Assembly (NCBI GenBank): GCA_947625435.1
Contig: CANQOI010000011.1
Coordinates: 1 to 46,306 of the forward strand
Direction of reading: 5' to 3'
DNA length: 46,306 nucleotides
Source: an uncultured Clostridia bacterium
GTDB taxonomy: Bacteria > Bacillota > Clostridia > UBA1212 > UBA1255
The position numbers and the translations under genes are program-made. This document shows, in pieces, positions 16,216 to 23,589 of the stretch. A model generated the notes under the pieces. That model made no database searches. It saw nothing but the letters and a program-made list of their open reading frames with translations, and was not told the origin of the DNA. How positions within the stretch are numbered: the stretch's first letter is position 1; every line of letters starts with the position of its first letter.

Positions 16216-17511
16216 ATGAGTAAGATCAGAATAGGCGTGCTCGGCGGTTACCGCGGGACAAGTATGATAAATTACTGTAAAAGAGCCGACAATGCGGAAG
16301 TGGTCGCCATATGCGACAAATCGGAGGATGCGCTGGAGGCGCAGAGGGAAAACGCGAAGGACTGCGACATTGCATTTTACAGGGATTTCGATGATTTCAT
16401 CAGGCATGACATGGACGCCGTAGTACTTGCCAACTATGCGAATGAACATGCGCCCTTTGCCGTTAAAGCGTTGAAGCGCGGCCTGCATGTGTTCTCGGAG
16501 GTGCTCCCCGTGCAGACGCTGAAGGAGGCAGTGGAGCTTACTGAAACGGTTGAACAGACCGGTCTCGTGTATGCGTACGGTGAAAATTACTGCTACATGC
16601 CGGCGCCGTACGAAATGCGCAAGCTGTATAAGCAGGGTAAGATCGGCAATTTTGAATACGGCGAATGTGAATACATACATAACTGCGAATCGATCTGGCA
16701 CAGCATCACATACGGCGAGCGCGACCATTGGAGAAACAACGTATTTGCGACATTTTACTGCACTCACTCGCTGGGGCCGATAATTCACGCCACATCCCTG
16801 AGGCCGGTCAGCGTCGTGGGCTTTGAGGGTACGCAGAATGAAAGACGGCTCCGCACCGGTTCAAAGAGCGGCGCATTCGGCATTGAAATGGTCACTCTGG
16901 AAAACGGCGGTATCATCAAGAGCGTACACGGGGATCTGTATAAAAATTCCATATGGTATTCTATGTACGGTTCCAAGGGCAGGATGGAATGCGGCAGAGA
17001 AGTGCCGGACAGCGGCCATATTTTCAAAATATATGTGGATTATGATGAATTCTCGGGCGATTACGGCAACCCGAAGCATACGGATTATTTTCCGAAGCAC
17101 GGCATGGAGGACAGAGCCGAGGGCTTCGGTCACGGCGGATCGGATTTTTACACAATGTGGAATTTCGTCGAGAAAATAAAGGGAAATCCCGATGCCGACA
17201 CTATCGATGTTTATGAGGCGCTTGACATGGCTCTTCCGGGAATCTTCGCGTACCGTTCCGTGCTTGCCGGAAATAAGTCGGTCGATATTCCCGATCTGCG
17301 TGATAAAAGGGAACGCGAAAAATGGAGAGATGATGTGGCCTGCACGGACCCGAAGATCGCGGGCGATATGCTGATGCCCACTTTTTCAAAGGGTACGCCT
17401 GAAATAGATGACAGCGTATACGAGCATATGAAGGACCTGTGGGATCGGGAGCGTGCCGCGTCCGAGAACACGTACAGAGCGGCGGCGCTGAATCAGGGCA
17501 GTAAAAAGTAA
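16216..17511 (+). CDS. Gfo/Idh/MocA-family oxidoreductase-like protein, EKP motif replaced
   Basis: The 431-residue protein starts with a Rossmann segment RIGVLGGYRGT (5-15), as in NAD(P)-dependent sugar dehydrogenases of the Gfo/Idh/MocA family. The second part is the usual alpha/beta domain, with YGENYCYMPAPYEMRKLY and a C-terminal catalytic-like region. Where dehydrogenases carry EKP with the catalytic Lys, this one reads E95-V-L-P98. Loss of that Lys is known for members that are not simple dehydrogenases, such as GH109-type NAD-dependent glycosidases. The ATG at 16216 is chosen because AGAGGTGA precedes it. The gene stands alone with its own promoter, divergent from the DUF4143 gene. The fold is certain; reaction and substrate are unknown. 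Confidence 0.85.
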   Translation: MSKIRIGVLGGYRGTSMINYCKRADNAEVVAICDKSEDALEAQRENAKDCDIAFYRDFDDFIRHDMDAVVLANYANEHAPFAVKALKRGLHVFSEVLPVQTLKEAVELTETVEQTGLVYAYGENYCYMPAPYEMRKLYKQGKIGNFEYGECEYIHNCESIWHSITYGERDHWRNNVFATFYCTHSLGPIIHATSLRPVSVVGFEGTQNERRLRTGSKSGAFGIEMVTLENGGIIKSVHGDLYKNSIWYSMYGSKGRMECGREVPDSGHIFKIYVDYDEFSGDYGNPKHTDYFPKHGMEDRAEGFGHGGSDFYTMWNFVEKIKGNPDADTIDVYEALDMALPGIFAYRSVLAGNKSVDIPDLRDKREREKWRDDVACTDPKIAGDMLMPTFSKGTPEIDDSVYEHMKDLWDRERAASENTYRAAALNQGSKK

Positions 17512-17565
17512 AAGAATGAACGAATCACGCTAACGGAACATTTTATTCCTGTATTTATTTTCACA

Positions 17566-17593
17566 TTGACCTTTTTCTTCTTCGTGTTATAAT
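17566..17593 (+). promoter_or_regulatory. Promoter of the second ATPase/TOPRIM-like pair
   Basis: TTGACC (17566-17571) and TATAAT (17588-17593) are 16 bp apart, 32 bp before the ATG. Confidence 0.75.
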
Positions 17594-17625
17594 AAAACCG
17601 TGATTATTTACAGGAGGTTCTGTCC

Positions 17626-19059
17626 ATGAAAGAAATGACTGTTTGTTTAACGCAGATATCTATTGAGAATTTCAAGAATGTTTCACACGGAATGCTCGAT
17701 CTGACAAACAAACGAAAAAACTATAAAGCAAACATCCTGGGCCTTTACGGACAGAACGGATCCGGAAAAACGGCGCTCATAGATGCGATACAATTGTTGA
17801 AATTCGCCTTGATGGGGAAATCGATCCCTGCGGTTTTTTCTGAGTATATCAGTATCGATGCTCCGTCAGCACGTTTCGTTTTTTGCTTTGATGTCAAAAA
17901 AGACATCGATTCATTTCAACTGAAATATGAGTTTTCAATAAAAAAAGCTTTAGATCCTTCCGCACAGAATATGAACCAAGGTGAAGAGGTTCCGGTTGCG
18001 GCAGAAAAGTTAATGGTTGAAGTTTTCGATGAGGTGCTCAGTTGTTCTTTTGCCGGAGACGGAAAGCGTGACCGTATCGGTCCTATCATAAAAACCGATA
18101 CGGACAGTGTTTTTGTTCCTGCTTCAAAGTATCAACTTCTTGTGGGTAAGGCTCAGAAAACAAAAACAGAGCTTCTGGTAGCAAAAAAATTGGCTTTGGC
18201 AACTTCAAGATCCTTTGTTTTCTCCGGAGAGTTGCTGAACGCGATACACGCAAAAAAAAGCGCTGAAGAATCCGTTGATTATAGCGTCTACGCATCTTTG
18301 ATTGAGGCGCTTGTTTATTTCGGGAACTTTGAACTTTTCGTTATCAATACAACTAATTCCGGATTGATCAGCCTGAATGCACAGCCGTTGGTGTTTAAAT
18401 ATGAGGCGGCAAACAGTAATGCCATAGGTTCATTAATGCTTCCTCTGGAACAGCCTGTTACGATTCCGAAGCAAGCCGCTGACGTTGTAAGAAAAATAAT
18501 CGGAAGTATGAACATCGTTTTGGAACAGATCGTTCCGGGATTGACGGTTTCTTTGAAAGAACTCGGCGCCCAGTTGCTTCCGGACGGGACGACCGGATTA
18601 AAAATACAATTGATGTCAAATAAAAACGGTAAAAATATCCCGTTGTGCTATGAATCCGAAGGTATAAAGAAGATCATTTCGATTCTTCAGCTTCTGATCG
18701 TCATTTATAACCGGCCGTCTATTACGGTCGCTGTCGATGAACTCGATTCCGGGGTGTTCGAGTATCTGCTCGGGGAATTACTTCGTATCATTTCCGAAAA
18801 GGGCAAAGGACAGTTGATTTTCACTTCGCACAATTTGCGTCCGCTTGAAACGCTCGATAACGGATTTATAGCGTTCACTACGACAAACCCGGCTAACAGA
18901 TATATCCGATTTACTAACGTAAAGGGAACAAACAATCTGCGCGATTTCTATTTTCGCGATATTGTTCTCGGAGAACAGAGCGAAGAAGTTTATGCCCCTA
19001 CTAACAATGCCGAGATAGCATTGGCGTTCAGAGAGGCCGGTGAGGTTCATGGCTCGTAA
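17626..19059 (+). CDS. OLD/RecF-like ATPase of a two-gene module
   Basis: The 477-residue protein opens with ISIENFKNVSHG and Walker A GQNGSGKT (42-49). Near the end it has a Walker B-like AVDELDSGVFEYLLGELL and an H-loop TSHNLRPLE. The layout is that of an ABC/SMC-type ATPase head without a fused nuclease. GGAGG lies 8 nt before the ATG and a good promoter is just upstream. The next gene begins within its last 11 bp, so the two products are probably made in fixed ratio. It is clearly different from the RloA-like ATPase at 13416-14678. Its lysines are largely AAA, unlike the metabolic genes that follow. An anti-phage ATPase role is inferred. Confidence 0.8.
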   Translation: MKEMTVCLTQISIENFKNVSHGMLDLTNKRKNYKANILGLYGQNGSGKTALIDAIQLLKFALMGKSIPAVFSEYISIDAPSARFVFCFDVKKDIDSFQLKYEFSIKKALDPSAQNMNQGEEVPVAAEKLMVEVFDEVLSCSFAGDGKRDRIGPIIKTDTDSVFVPASKYQLLVGKAQKTKTELLVAKKLALATSRSFVFSGELLNAIHAKKSAEESVDYSVYASLIEALVYFGNFELFVINTTNSGLISLNAQPLVFKYEAANSNAIGSLMLPLEQPVTIPKQAADVVRKIIGSMNIVLEQIVPGLTVSLKELGAQLLPDGTTGLKIQLMSNKNGKNIPLCYESEGIKKIISILQLLIVIYNRPSITVAVDELDSGVFEYLLGELLRIISEKGKGQLIFTSHNLRPLETLDNGFIAFTTTNPANRYIRFTNVKGTNNLRDFYFRDIVLGEQSEEVYAPTNNAEIALAFREAGEVHGS

Positions 19060-19744
19060 AAAGATAGTATTCGTCATAGTGGAAGGATCTTCCGACGATA
19101 CCGCTCTCGGAGTCATCCTTAACAGGATATTTGACAGCAACACAGTTCATATTGAGATCACTCACGGAGACGTTACTTCGGATTGGAACGACAAAAGCAC
19201 TGATATCCTGAAAAAGGTTGCAAATATTATTAAAATCTACGCGGCAAACAACCATTATCATAAGGAACACTTTAAGCAGATAATTCACTTGATCGATACA
19301 GACGGCGCATACATACCTCATTCAAATGTTATTGAGGATCATTCTGCCGTGGAAAAACCTATTTACACCGAAACTGAGATCCATACGGCTGTTCCGAAAA
19401 ATATTATAATGCGTAATGAGTTCAAGCGGGAAGCTATGGACAGGCTCGCCTGTCGCAAAAGCATCTGGGACATACCGTATCAGTGTTACTATATGTCGTG
19501 CAATTTGGATCACGCCCTGTACGGAAAACAAAACAGTTCTGACGAGGAAAAGGAAAATGATTCTTATGAGTTTGCTAAACGTTATAAAAATAACATACCC
19601 GGATTTCTGAAACTGCTGTGTGATCCTGAGATTTCCGTGCCCGGAGACTACCTCAACAGTTGGAGATTCATCCGGAAGGATCTTCATTCTTTAGAACGCC
19701 ATACAAATTTTGGCATTGCCTTTGAAGACATTTACACGGGCTGA
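19049..19744 (+). CDS. TOPRIM-like partner protein of the second ATPase
   Basis: The 231-residue protein starts MARKKIVFVIVEGSSDD, giving the first TOPRIM acidic motif E12-G13 with D16/D17, and has IHLIDTDGAY with D83-x-D85 as the second. This is the arrangement of the nuclease half of OLD proteins, here as a separate chain. The remainder (E-rich, then GFLKLLCDPE and a final short helix) is not recognised. ATG at 19049 overlaps the ATPase gene by 11 bp; GTG at 19040 is an equally possible start. It is expected to work as a metal-dependent nuclease with the ATPase. I could not assign a named family. Confidence 0.7.
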   Translation: MARKKIVFVIVEGSSDDTALGVILNRIFDSNTVHIEITHGDVTSDWNDKSTDILKKVANIIKIYAANNHYHKEHFKQIIHLIDTDGAYIPHSNVIEDHSAVEKPIYTETEIHTAVPKNIIMRNEFKREAMDRLACRKSIWDIPYQCYYMSCNLDHALYGKQNSSDEEKENDSYEFAKRYKNNIPGFLKLLCDPEISVPGDYLNSWRFIRKDLHSLERHTNFGIAFEDIYTG

Positions 19745-19762
19745 ATTTGTTCAAAAGAAGCC

Positions 19763-19791
19763 TTGCGCAAATTTTACGCGTCGGGTATAAT
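19763..19791 (+). promoter_or_regulatory. pckG promoter
   Basis: TTGCGC (19763-19768) and TATAAT (19786-19791) are separated by 17 bp. The leader to the ATG is about 115 nt. Confidence 0.75.
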
Positions 19792-19807
19792 ATATTAGTG
19801 AAATTTT

Positions 19808-19868
19808 GGCTCTCGCCAAAGATGTGTCCCGGCGTTGATCCGCAGATCATCTGCTGCGCATGAGAGCC
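19808..19868 (+). promoter_or_regulatory. Structured leader upstream of pckG
   Basis: GGCTCTC (19808-19814) and GAGAGCC (19862-19868) can close a long stem. Inside it GCAGAT-C-ATCTGC forms a second perfect dyad. The element lies between the promoter and the ribosome-binding site, so it would be in the mRNA. No known riboswitch was recognised. Confidence 0.5.
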
Positions 19869-19912
19869 TGCCGGTTTCATAAATAACGGATCGCGGAAAG
19901 AGGAATACGAAC

Positions 19913-21670
19913 ATGTACAACAACATTTATGTAAACGAATGGGTCGAGCAGATGGCAGCCATGACAAAGCCGGACTCGATAGTATGGATAGACGGCTCTG
20001 AGGAAGAACGCGAAAGACTTACAAAACAGGCTGTTTCAACGGGCGAGATGATAGAGCTCAATCAGGAGAAGCTTCCCGGATGCTTATATCACAGGACCGC
20101 AGAGAATGATGTTGCCAGAGTAGAGCATCTTACTTTTATATGCACGTCCAGGAAAGAGGACGCGGGTCCGACGAATAACTGGATGGAGAAGAGCGCGGCG
20201 TACGCAAAGCTCGGAACGCTGTTTAACGGATGCATGAAGGGCAGGACGATGTATGTCATCCCTTATATAATGGGACCGGCATTTTCCGAATTCAGCAAAG
20301 TCGGTATAGAGATAACGGACAGCATATATGTTGTTTTAAATATGAGGATAATGACCAGGATGGGTAAGATCGCCATGGATATGCTCGGCGATTCACCCGA
20401 TTTTGTCAAGGGACTGCATTCAAAGGGCGAGCTGGATCCCGAGAAGAGATTCATATGTCATTTCCCCGAGGACAACGCCATATGGTCGATCGGATCGGGT
20501 TACGGCGGAAACGTGCTCCTCGGCAAGAAGTGCTTCGCTCTGCGTATAGCGAGCTGGCTCGGAAGAAAGGAAGGCTGGATGGCGGAGCATATGCTCATAC
20601 TCGGAATACAGGATCCTACGGGAAATATTCAGTATGTAACGGCCGCTTTCCCGAGTGCGTGCGGTAAAACGAATCTGGCGATGCTCATACCGCCCGAAAA
20701 ATACAGAAAGATGGGCTACAAGGTATGGACAGTGGGCGACGACATAGCATGGCTCAGGATAGGACCTGACGGAAGACTCTGGGCCGTCAACCCCGAATCC
20801 GGCTTCTTCGGAGTGGCTCCGGGAACCAGCATGAAGTCGAACCCGAACGCGCTCCTTACATGTCAGAAGAATACGATATTTACGAATGTGGCTCTTACGC
20901 CCGAAAAGACGGTGTGGTGGGAGAGCATGGGAGTTCCGGCTCCGGAGCATGCGACCGACTGGAAGGGTCAGCCCTGGACTCCGGATTCAGGCACGAAAGC
21001 CGCACATCCGAATTCTCGTTTTACTGCCCCCGCGAAGCAGTGCCCCTGCATTTCAAGTGAATGGGAGAATCCTGCGGGAGTGCCCGTAACGGCAATGATA
21101 TTCGGAGGCAGACGCGCGAAAGTCGCTCCGCTCGTATATCAGTCATTCAGCTGGGAGCACGGAGTATTCGTAGGCGCCACGATGGCATCGGAGACGACAG
21201 CCGCGGCTACGGGTGCGGTAGGCGTTGTAAGACGCGATCCCATGGCGATGCTTCCTTTCTGCGGGTACAACATGGGAGAATATTTCAGCCACTGGCTCGA
21301 AATGGGCAAGAAGATACCCAATCCGCCTAAGATATTCAATGTCAACTGGTTCAGGGTTGATGACGAGGGTCACTTCATATGGCCCGGCTTCGGCGACAAC
21401 CTCAGAGTGCTTCTCTGGATACTCGCCCGCTGCAACGGCAAGGTAGACGCGGTCGAATCGCCTATCGGATATCTGCCGAAGCCCGAGGATATCGATCTTG
21501 AGGGAACGGATATCACGCCTGAGGTTCTTAAGGGACTGCTTTCGATAGACAAGGAAGCGTGGACGCAGGAGGTAGAGGATCAGAAGGCTCACCTCGCACG
21601 TTTTGAGAAGCTTCCCGAAGAGATCAAAAAAGAGTATGAGGCTCTTGCGGCCAGAGTCGCGGCAATGTGA
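19913..21670 (+). CDS. pckG: Phosphoenolpyruvate carboxykinase (GTP)
   Basis: The 585-residue protein is a full-length GTP-type PEP carboxykinase, which interconverts oxaloacetate + GTP with PEP + CO2 + GDP in the cytosol. Family motifs are present: the P-loop-like FPSACGKTNLAM with the reactive C250, GDDIAWLRIG for metal binding, NPESGFFGVAPGTS, and a C-terminal FGDNLRVLLWI nucleotide-binding segment. AGAGGA precedes the ATG. The gene is monocistronic, with its own promoter and a structured leader. In anaerobes with fermentative metabolism it often runs in the carboxylating direction; direction here is unknown. Lys is almost always AAG and Ile often ATA, as in the other core genes of this window. 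Confidence 0.97.
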   Translation: MYNNIYVNEWVEQMAAMTKPDSIVWIDGSEEERERLTKQAVSTGEMIELNQEKLPGCLYHRTAENDVARVEHLTFICTSRKEDAGPTNNWMEKSAAYAKLGTLFNGCMKGRTMYVIPYIMGPAFSEFSKVGIEITDSIYVVLNMRIMTRMGKIAMDMLGDSPDFVKGLHSKGELDPEKRFICHFPEDNAIWSIGSGYGGNVLLGKKCFALRIASWLGRKEGWMAEHMLILGIQDPTGNIQYVTAAFPSACGKTNLAMLIPPEKYRKMGYKVWTVGDDIAWLRIGPDGRLWAVNPESGFFGVAPGTSMKSNPNALLTCQKNTIFTNVALTPEKTVWWESMGVPAPEHATDWKGQPWTPDSGTKAAHPNSRFTAPAKQCPCISSEWENPAGVPVTAMIFGGRRAKVAPLVYQSFSWEHGVFVGATMASETTAAATGAVGVVRRDPMAMLPFCGYNMGEYFSHWLEMGKKIPNPPKIFNVNWFRVDDEGHFIWPGFGDNLRVLLWILARCNGKVDAVESPIGYLPKPEDIDLEGTDITPEVLKGLLSIDKEAWTQEVEDQKAHLARFEKLPEEIKKEYEALAARVAAM

Positions 21671-21719
21671 TAAGACCTGCGGGCATTGTGTCCGATGTGC
21701 ATAATTTGTAAAAAAAATA

Positions 21720-21748
21720 TTGCGAAACAACACGCATGAGAGTATAAT
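21720..21748 (+). promoter_or_regulatory. Promoter of the discoidin lipoprotein gene
   Basis: TTGCGA (21720-21725) and TATAAT (21743-21748) are 17 bp apart. Confidence 0.75.
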
Positions 21749-21749
21749 A

Positions 21750-21775
21750 CCTCCATCTTAAAATTGAGATGGAGG
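21750..21775 (+). promoter_or_regulatory. Dyad covering the transcription start and ribosome-binding site
   Basis: CCTCCATCT (21750-21758) pairs perfectly with AGATGGAGG (21767-21775), and the second arm contains the GGAGG of the next gene. It begins 2 bp after the -10 box. It may be an operator over the start site, or a hairpin that hides the ribosome-binding site if transcription starts early enough. Confidence 0.6.
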
Positions 21776-21783
21776 TAATTTTT

Positions 21784-22794
21784 ATGAAAAAAATATTACT
21801 GATTTTGTCAATGATTATGGTATTTTGTCTTGCAGCTTCCGCGTGCTCGGGAAGCGAGTCTGAGCAGGGCGACGTAACGAAAGCTCCGGCTTCCGGATCC
21901 ACCGCTACCGCAACGCCCGCGTCACAGGCAACCCCCACGCCTGCTCCCGCCACGCCTACTCCGGAGCCTCAGGCTGAAGCATTGGTGTCGATATCCGTTG
22001 AAGATTTTATTTATACGTCCGTAGTGAACGTAGAATATAACGGTAACACGGAGACATGGTATAAAGAGCAGATGGCGAACGATCCTGCTTTCGAAGTAGA
22101 GGATATGGAGATCAATTTCAACGTTCCGAACGACGGCAGCGAGGTAGAGATCAAAGCAGTAGTTCAGGAAGGTGCTCCGTATAAAGTGACCGGCTGGAGC
22201 GGAGACGCCACATCGGACAGCGAAACGCTCAAATTTGTTCCGTCCAAAAATTCCGTCAGATTGACGATTAAAGTAGAGCCTCTGTTTACGGAAAATGTTG
22301 CCGAAGGATCGACAGTCACATGCTCTGCTCCTACAGAAGAGAATTCCGGTGCGAGATGGGGCAAGGATATGCTCACAGACGGAGATCTGAATAACCGTTT
22401 CTCAACAGGAACACTCGGTATCATAGATGACGAAACTCTCCAAGTGACGGAACCGCTCACTATCGATGTGGATATGGGAGAGGCAAAGGCATTCAACAGA
22501 GTTCTTTTATTCCCGAGAACAGATACGCCTGATGCGGACGGCGGCGTGCCGAATTTCCCGTTCGGATTCGATATACTCGTGAGCAACGACGGTGAAAATT
22601 TTGAGTCCGTTAAGTCAGTGGATCTCGAAGAGAATGTAAACGACATGGTACAGACGTACGACGTGGGAGATCAGAACGCGCGCTTCATACGCATAAACGT
22701 AAGAACGGTAGGCAATATGGCTGCCGACGAAGGAACAGCCGCAACGCCTTACCGCGTTCAGCTCACAGAGCTCATGGCAGTGACCGTTAAATGA
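21784..22794 (+). CDS. Lipoprotein with F5/8 type C (discoidin) domain
   Basis: The 336-residue protein has a lipoprotein signal peptide: MKKI, a hydrophobic core, and lipobox LAASAC with the lipidated C21. A Ser/Thr/Pro/Ala-rich spacer follows at ~30-65. A small domain at ~70-165 is not recognised. The C-terminal ~190-336 is a discoidin-type beta sandwich, seen in GARWGKDMLTDGDLNNRFST, VDMGEAKAFNRVLLFPR, ILVSNDGENFESV and ARFIRINV. Such domains bind glycans or anionic surfaces, so a membrane-anchored glycan-binding role is inferred. ATG at 21784 follows GGAGG. The gene is monocistronic between its own promoter and a strong terminator. Confidence 0.85.
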   Translation: MKKILLILSMIMVFCLAASACSGSESEQGDVTKAPASGSTATATPASQATPTPAPATPTPEPQAEALVSISVEDFIYTSVVNVEYNGNTETWYKEQMANDPAFEVEDMEINFNVPNDGSEVEIKAVVQEGAPYKVTGWSGDATSDSETLKFVPSKNSVRLTIKVEPLFTENVAEGSTVTCSAPTEENSGARWGKDMLTDGDLNNRFSTGTLGIIDDETLQVTEPLTIDVDMGEAKAFNRVLLFPRTDTPDADGGVPNFPFGFDILVSNDGENFESVKSVDLEENVNDMVQTYDVGDQNARFIRINVRTVGNMAADEGTAATPYRVQLTELMAVTVK

Positions 22795-22828
22795 TGAGCC
22801 GGTAAAATATCATAATAACAGCAACAAA

Positions 22829-22859
22829 AAGGCCGCGGAGTAAAAGCTCCGCGGCCTTT
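22829..22859. terminator. Strong bidirectional intrinsic terminator
   Basis: AGGCCGCGGAG and CTCCGCGGCCT form an 11-bp stem around a TAAAAG-type loop. An A run precedes and a T run follows it, so it can end both the plus-strand lipoprotein gene and the convergent minus-strand membrane-protein gene. Confidence 0.9.
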
Positions 22860-22886
22860 CGCCTGTTATCTGTTATCTGTCTATTG

Positions 22887-23441
22887 TCAGTTTATATCGA
22901 CGCGTCTTAACGACATGCTGTAAACAACGAGGCCGCCCGAAACGGAAAAAAGAGGAGATGCCCATTTGCATACCTTTACGGTAAGGAGTCCGTTCCCGGA
23001 TATGATCAATATAAGAGCGCCGGCAGACAGAACGGCCATAAAAATAAAAAGTATAAAGCGCGTAAATTTATGTGAATACAGGAGCCCGCACAGCTCGGCG
23101 ATAGAGGAGCCCGTTTTGAGCACGATGAAAAGAACGATACCGCCTGCCAGGAAGCAAACAAAATAAGAAATGAGCACGCTCACCTCAAGAAAAGTGAAGC
23201 TCTTGAAAGCGATAGAATCAAAATGCAGTCCGTACAGCAGCCTCTGAGTCAGACCGAGGCCCGAATTTACGGTATAGATTATCACGCCTATTATATTGAA
23301 AATAAATACTGCATAATTGATGATACCGCCGAGGACGGAGCGGTCGGCGAGCGTTTCAATGAGTCTGGACATGAACGAGTCATCGGATTCGTTTATGCGG
23401 TTCAGTATATTATCAGCAAATTTTTTCTTATTATCATCCAT
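22887..23441 (-). CDS. Small integral membrane protein, unknown function
   Basis: The 184-residue protein has a charged N-terminus (MDDNKKKFADNILNRINESDD) and about four hydrophobic segments at ~35-60, ~80-107, ~125-147 and ~155-175, with a final short basic tail. No family is recognised. GGAG is located 9 nt before the ATG. An extended -10 box (TGATATAAT) only 20 bp upstream suggests a very short leader. It stands alone between a convergent lipoprotein gene and a divergent acyl-CoA ligase operon. Confidence 0.75.
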   Translation of the reverse strand: MDDNKKKFADNILNRINESDDSFMSRLIETLADRSVLGGIINYAVFIFNIIGVIIYTVNSGLGLTQRLLYGLHFDSIAFKSFTFLEVSVLISYFVCFLAGGIVLFIVLKTGSSIAELCGLLYSHKFTRFILFIFMAVLSAGALILIISGNGLLTVKVCKWASPLFSVSGGLVVYSMSLRRVDIN

Positions 23442-23461
23442 TTTTTTTACTCCGAAAACAT

Positions 23462-23470
23462 ATTATATCA
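23462..23470 (-). promoter_or_regulatory. Extended -10 promoter of the small membrane protein
   Basis: TGATATAAT reads on the minus strand 20 bp before the ATG. No good -35 box is seen, which fits an extended -10 promoter. Confidence 0.5.
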
Positions 23471-23483
23471 GGGAAATTACTTG

Positions 23484-23512
23484 TTTACTTTAAAGCCGCT
23501 TTTTATTATAAT
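23484..23512 (+). promoter_or_regulatory. Promoter of the acyl-CoA ligase operon
   Basis: TTTACT (23484-23489) and TATAAT (23507-23512) are 17 bp apart. The leader is about 70 nt. Confidence 0.55.
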
Positions 23513-23589
23513 ACAGCAATAAAATAATAACGACGGCAAGCGTATGCAGAGAGAGTATATCACCTTTTGACGTTGAAAGGAATGATTTT

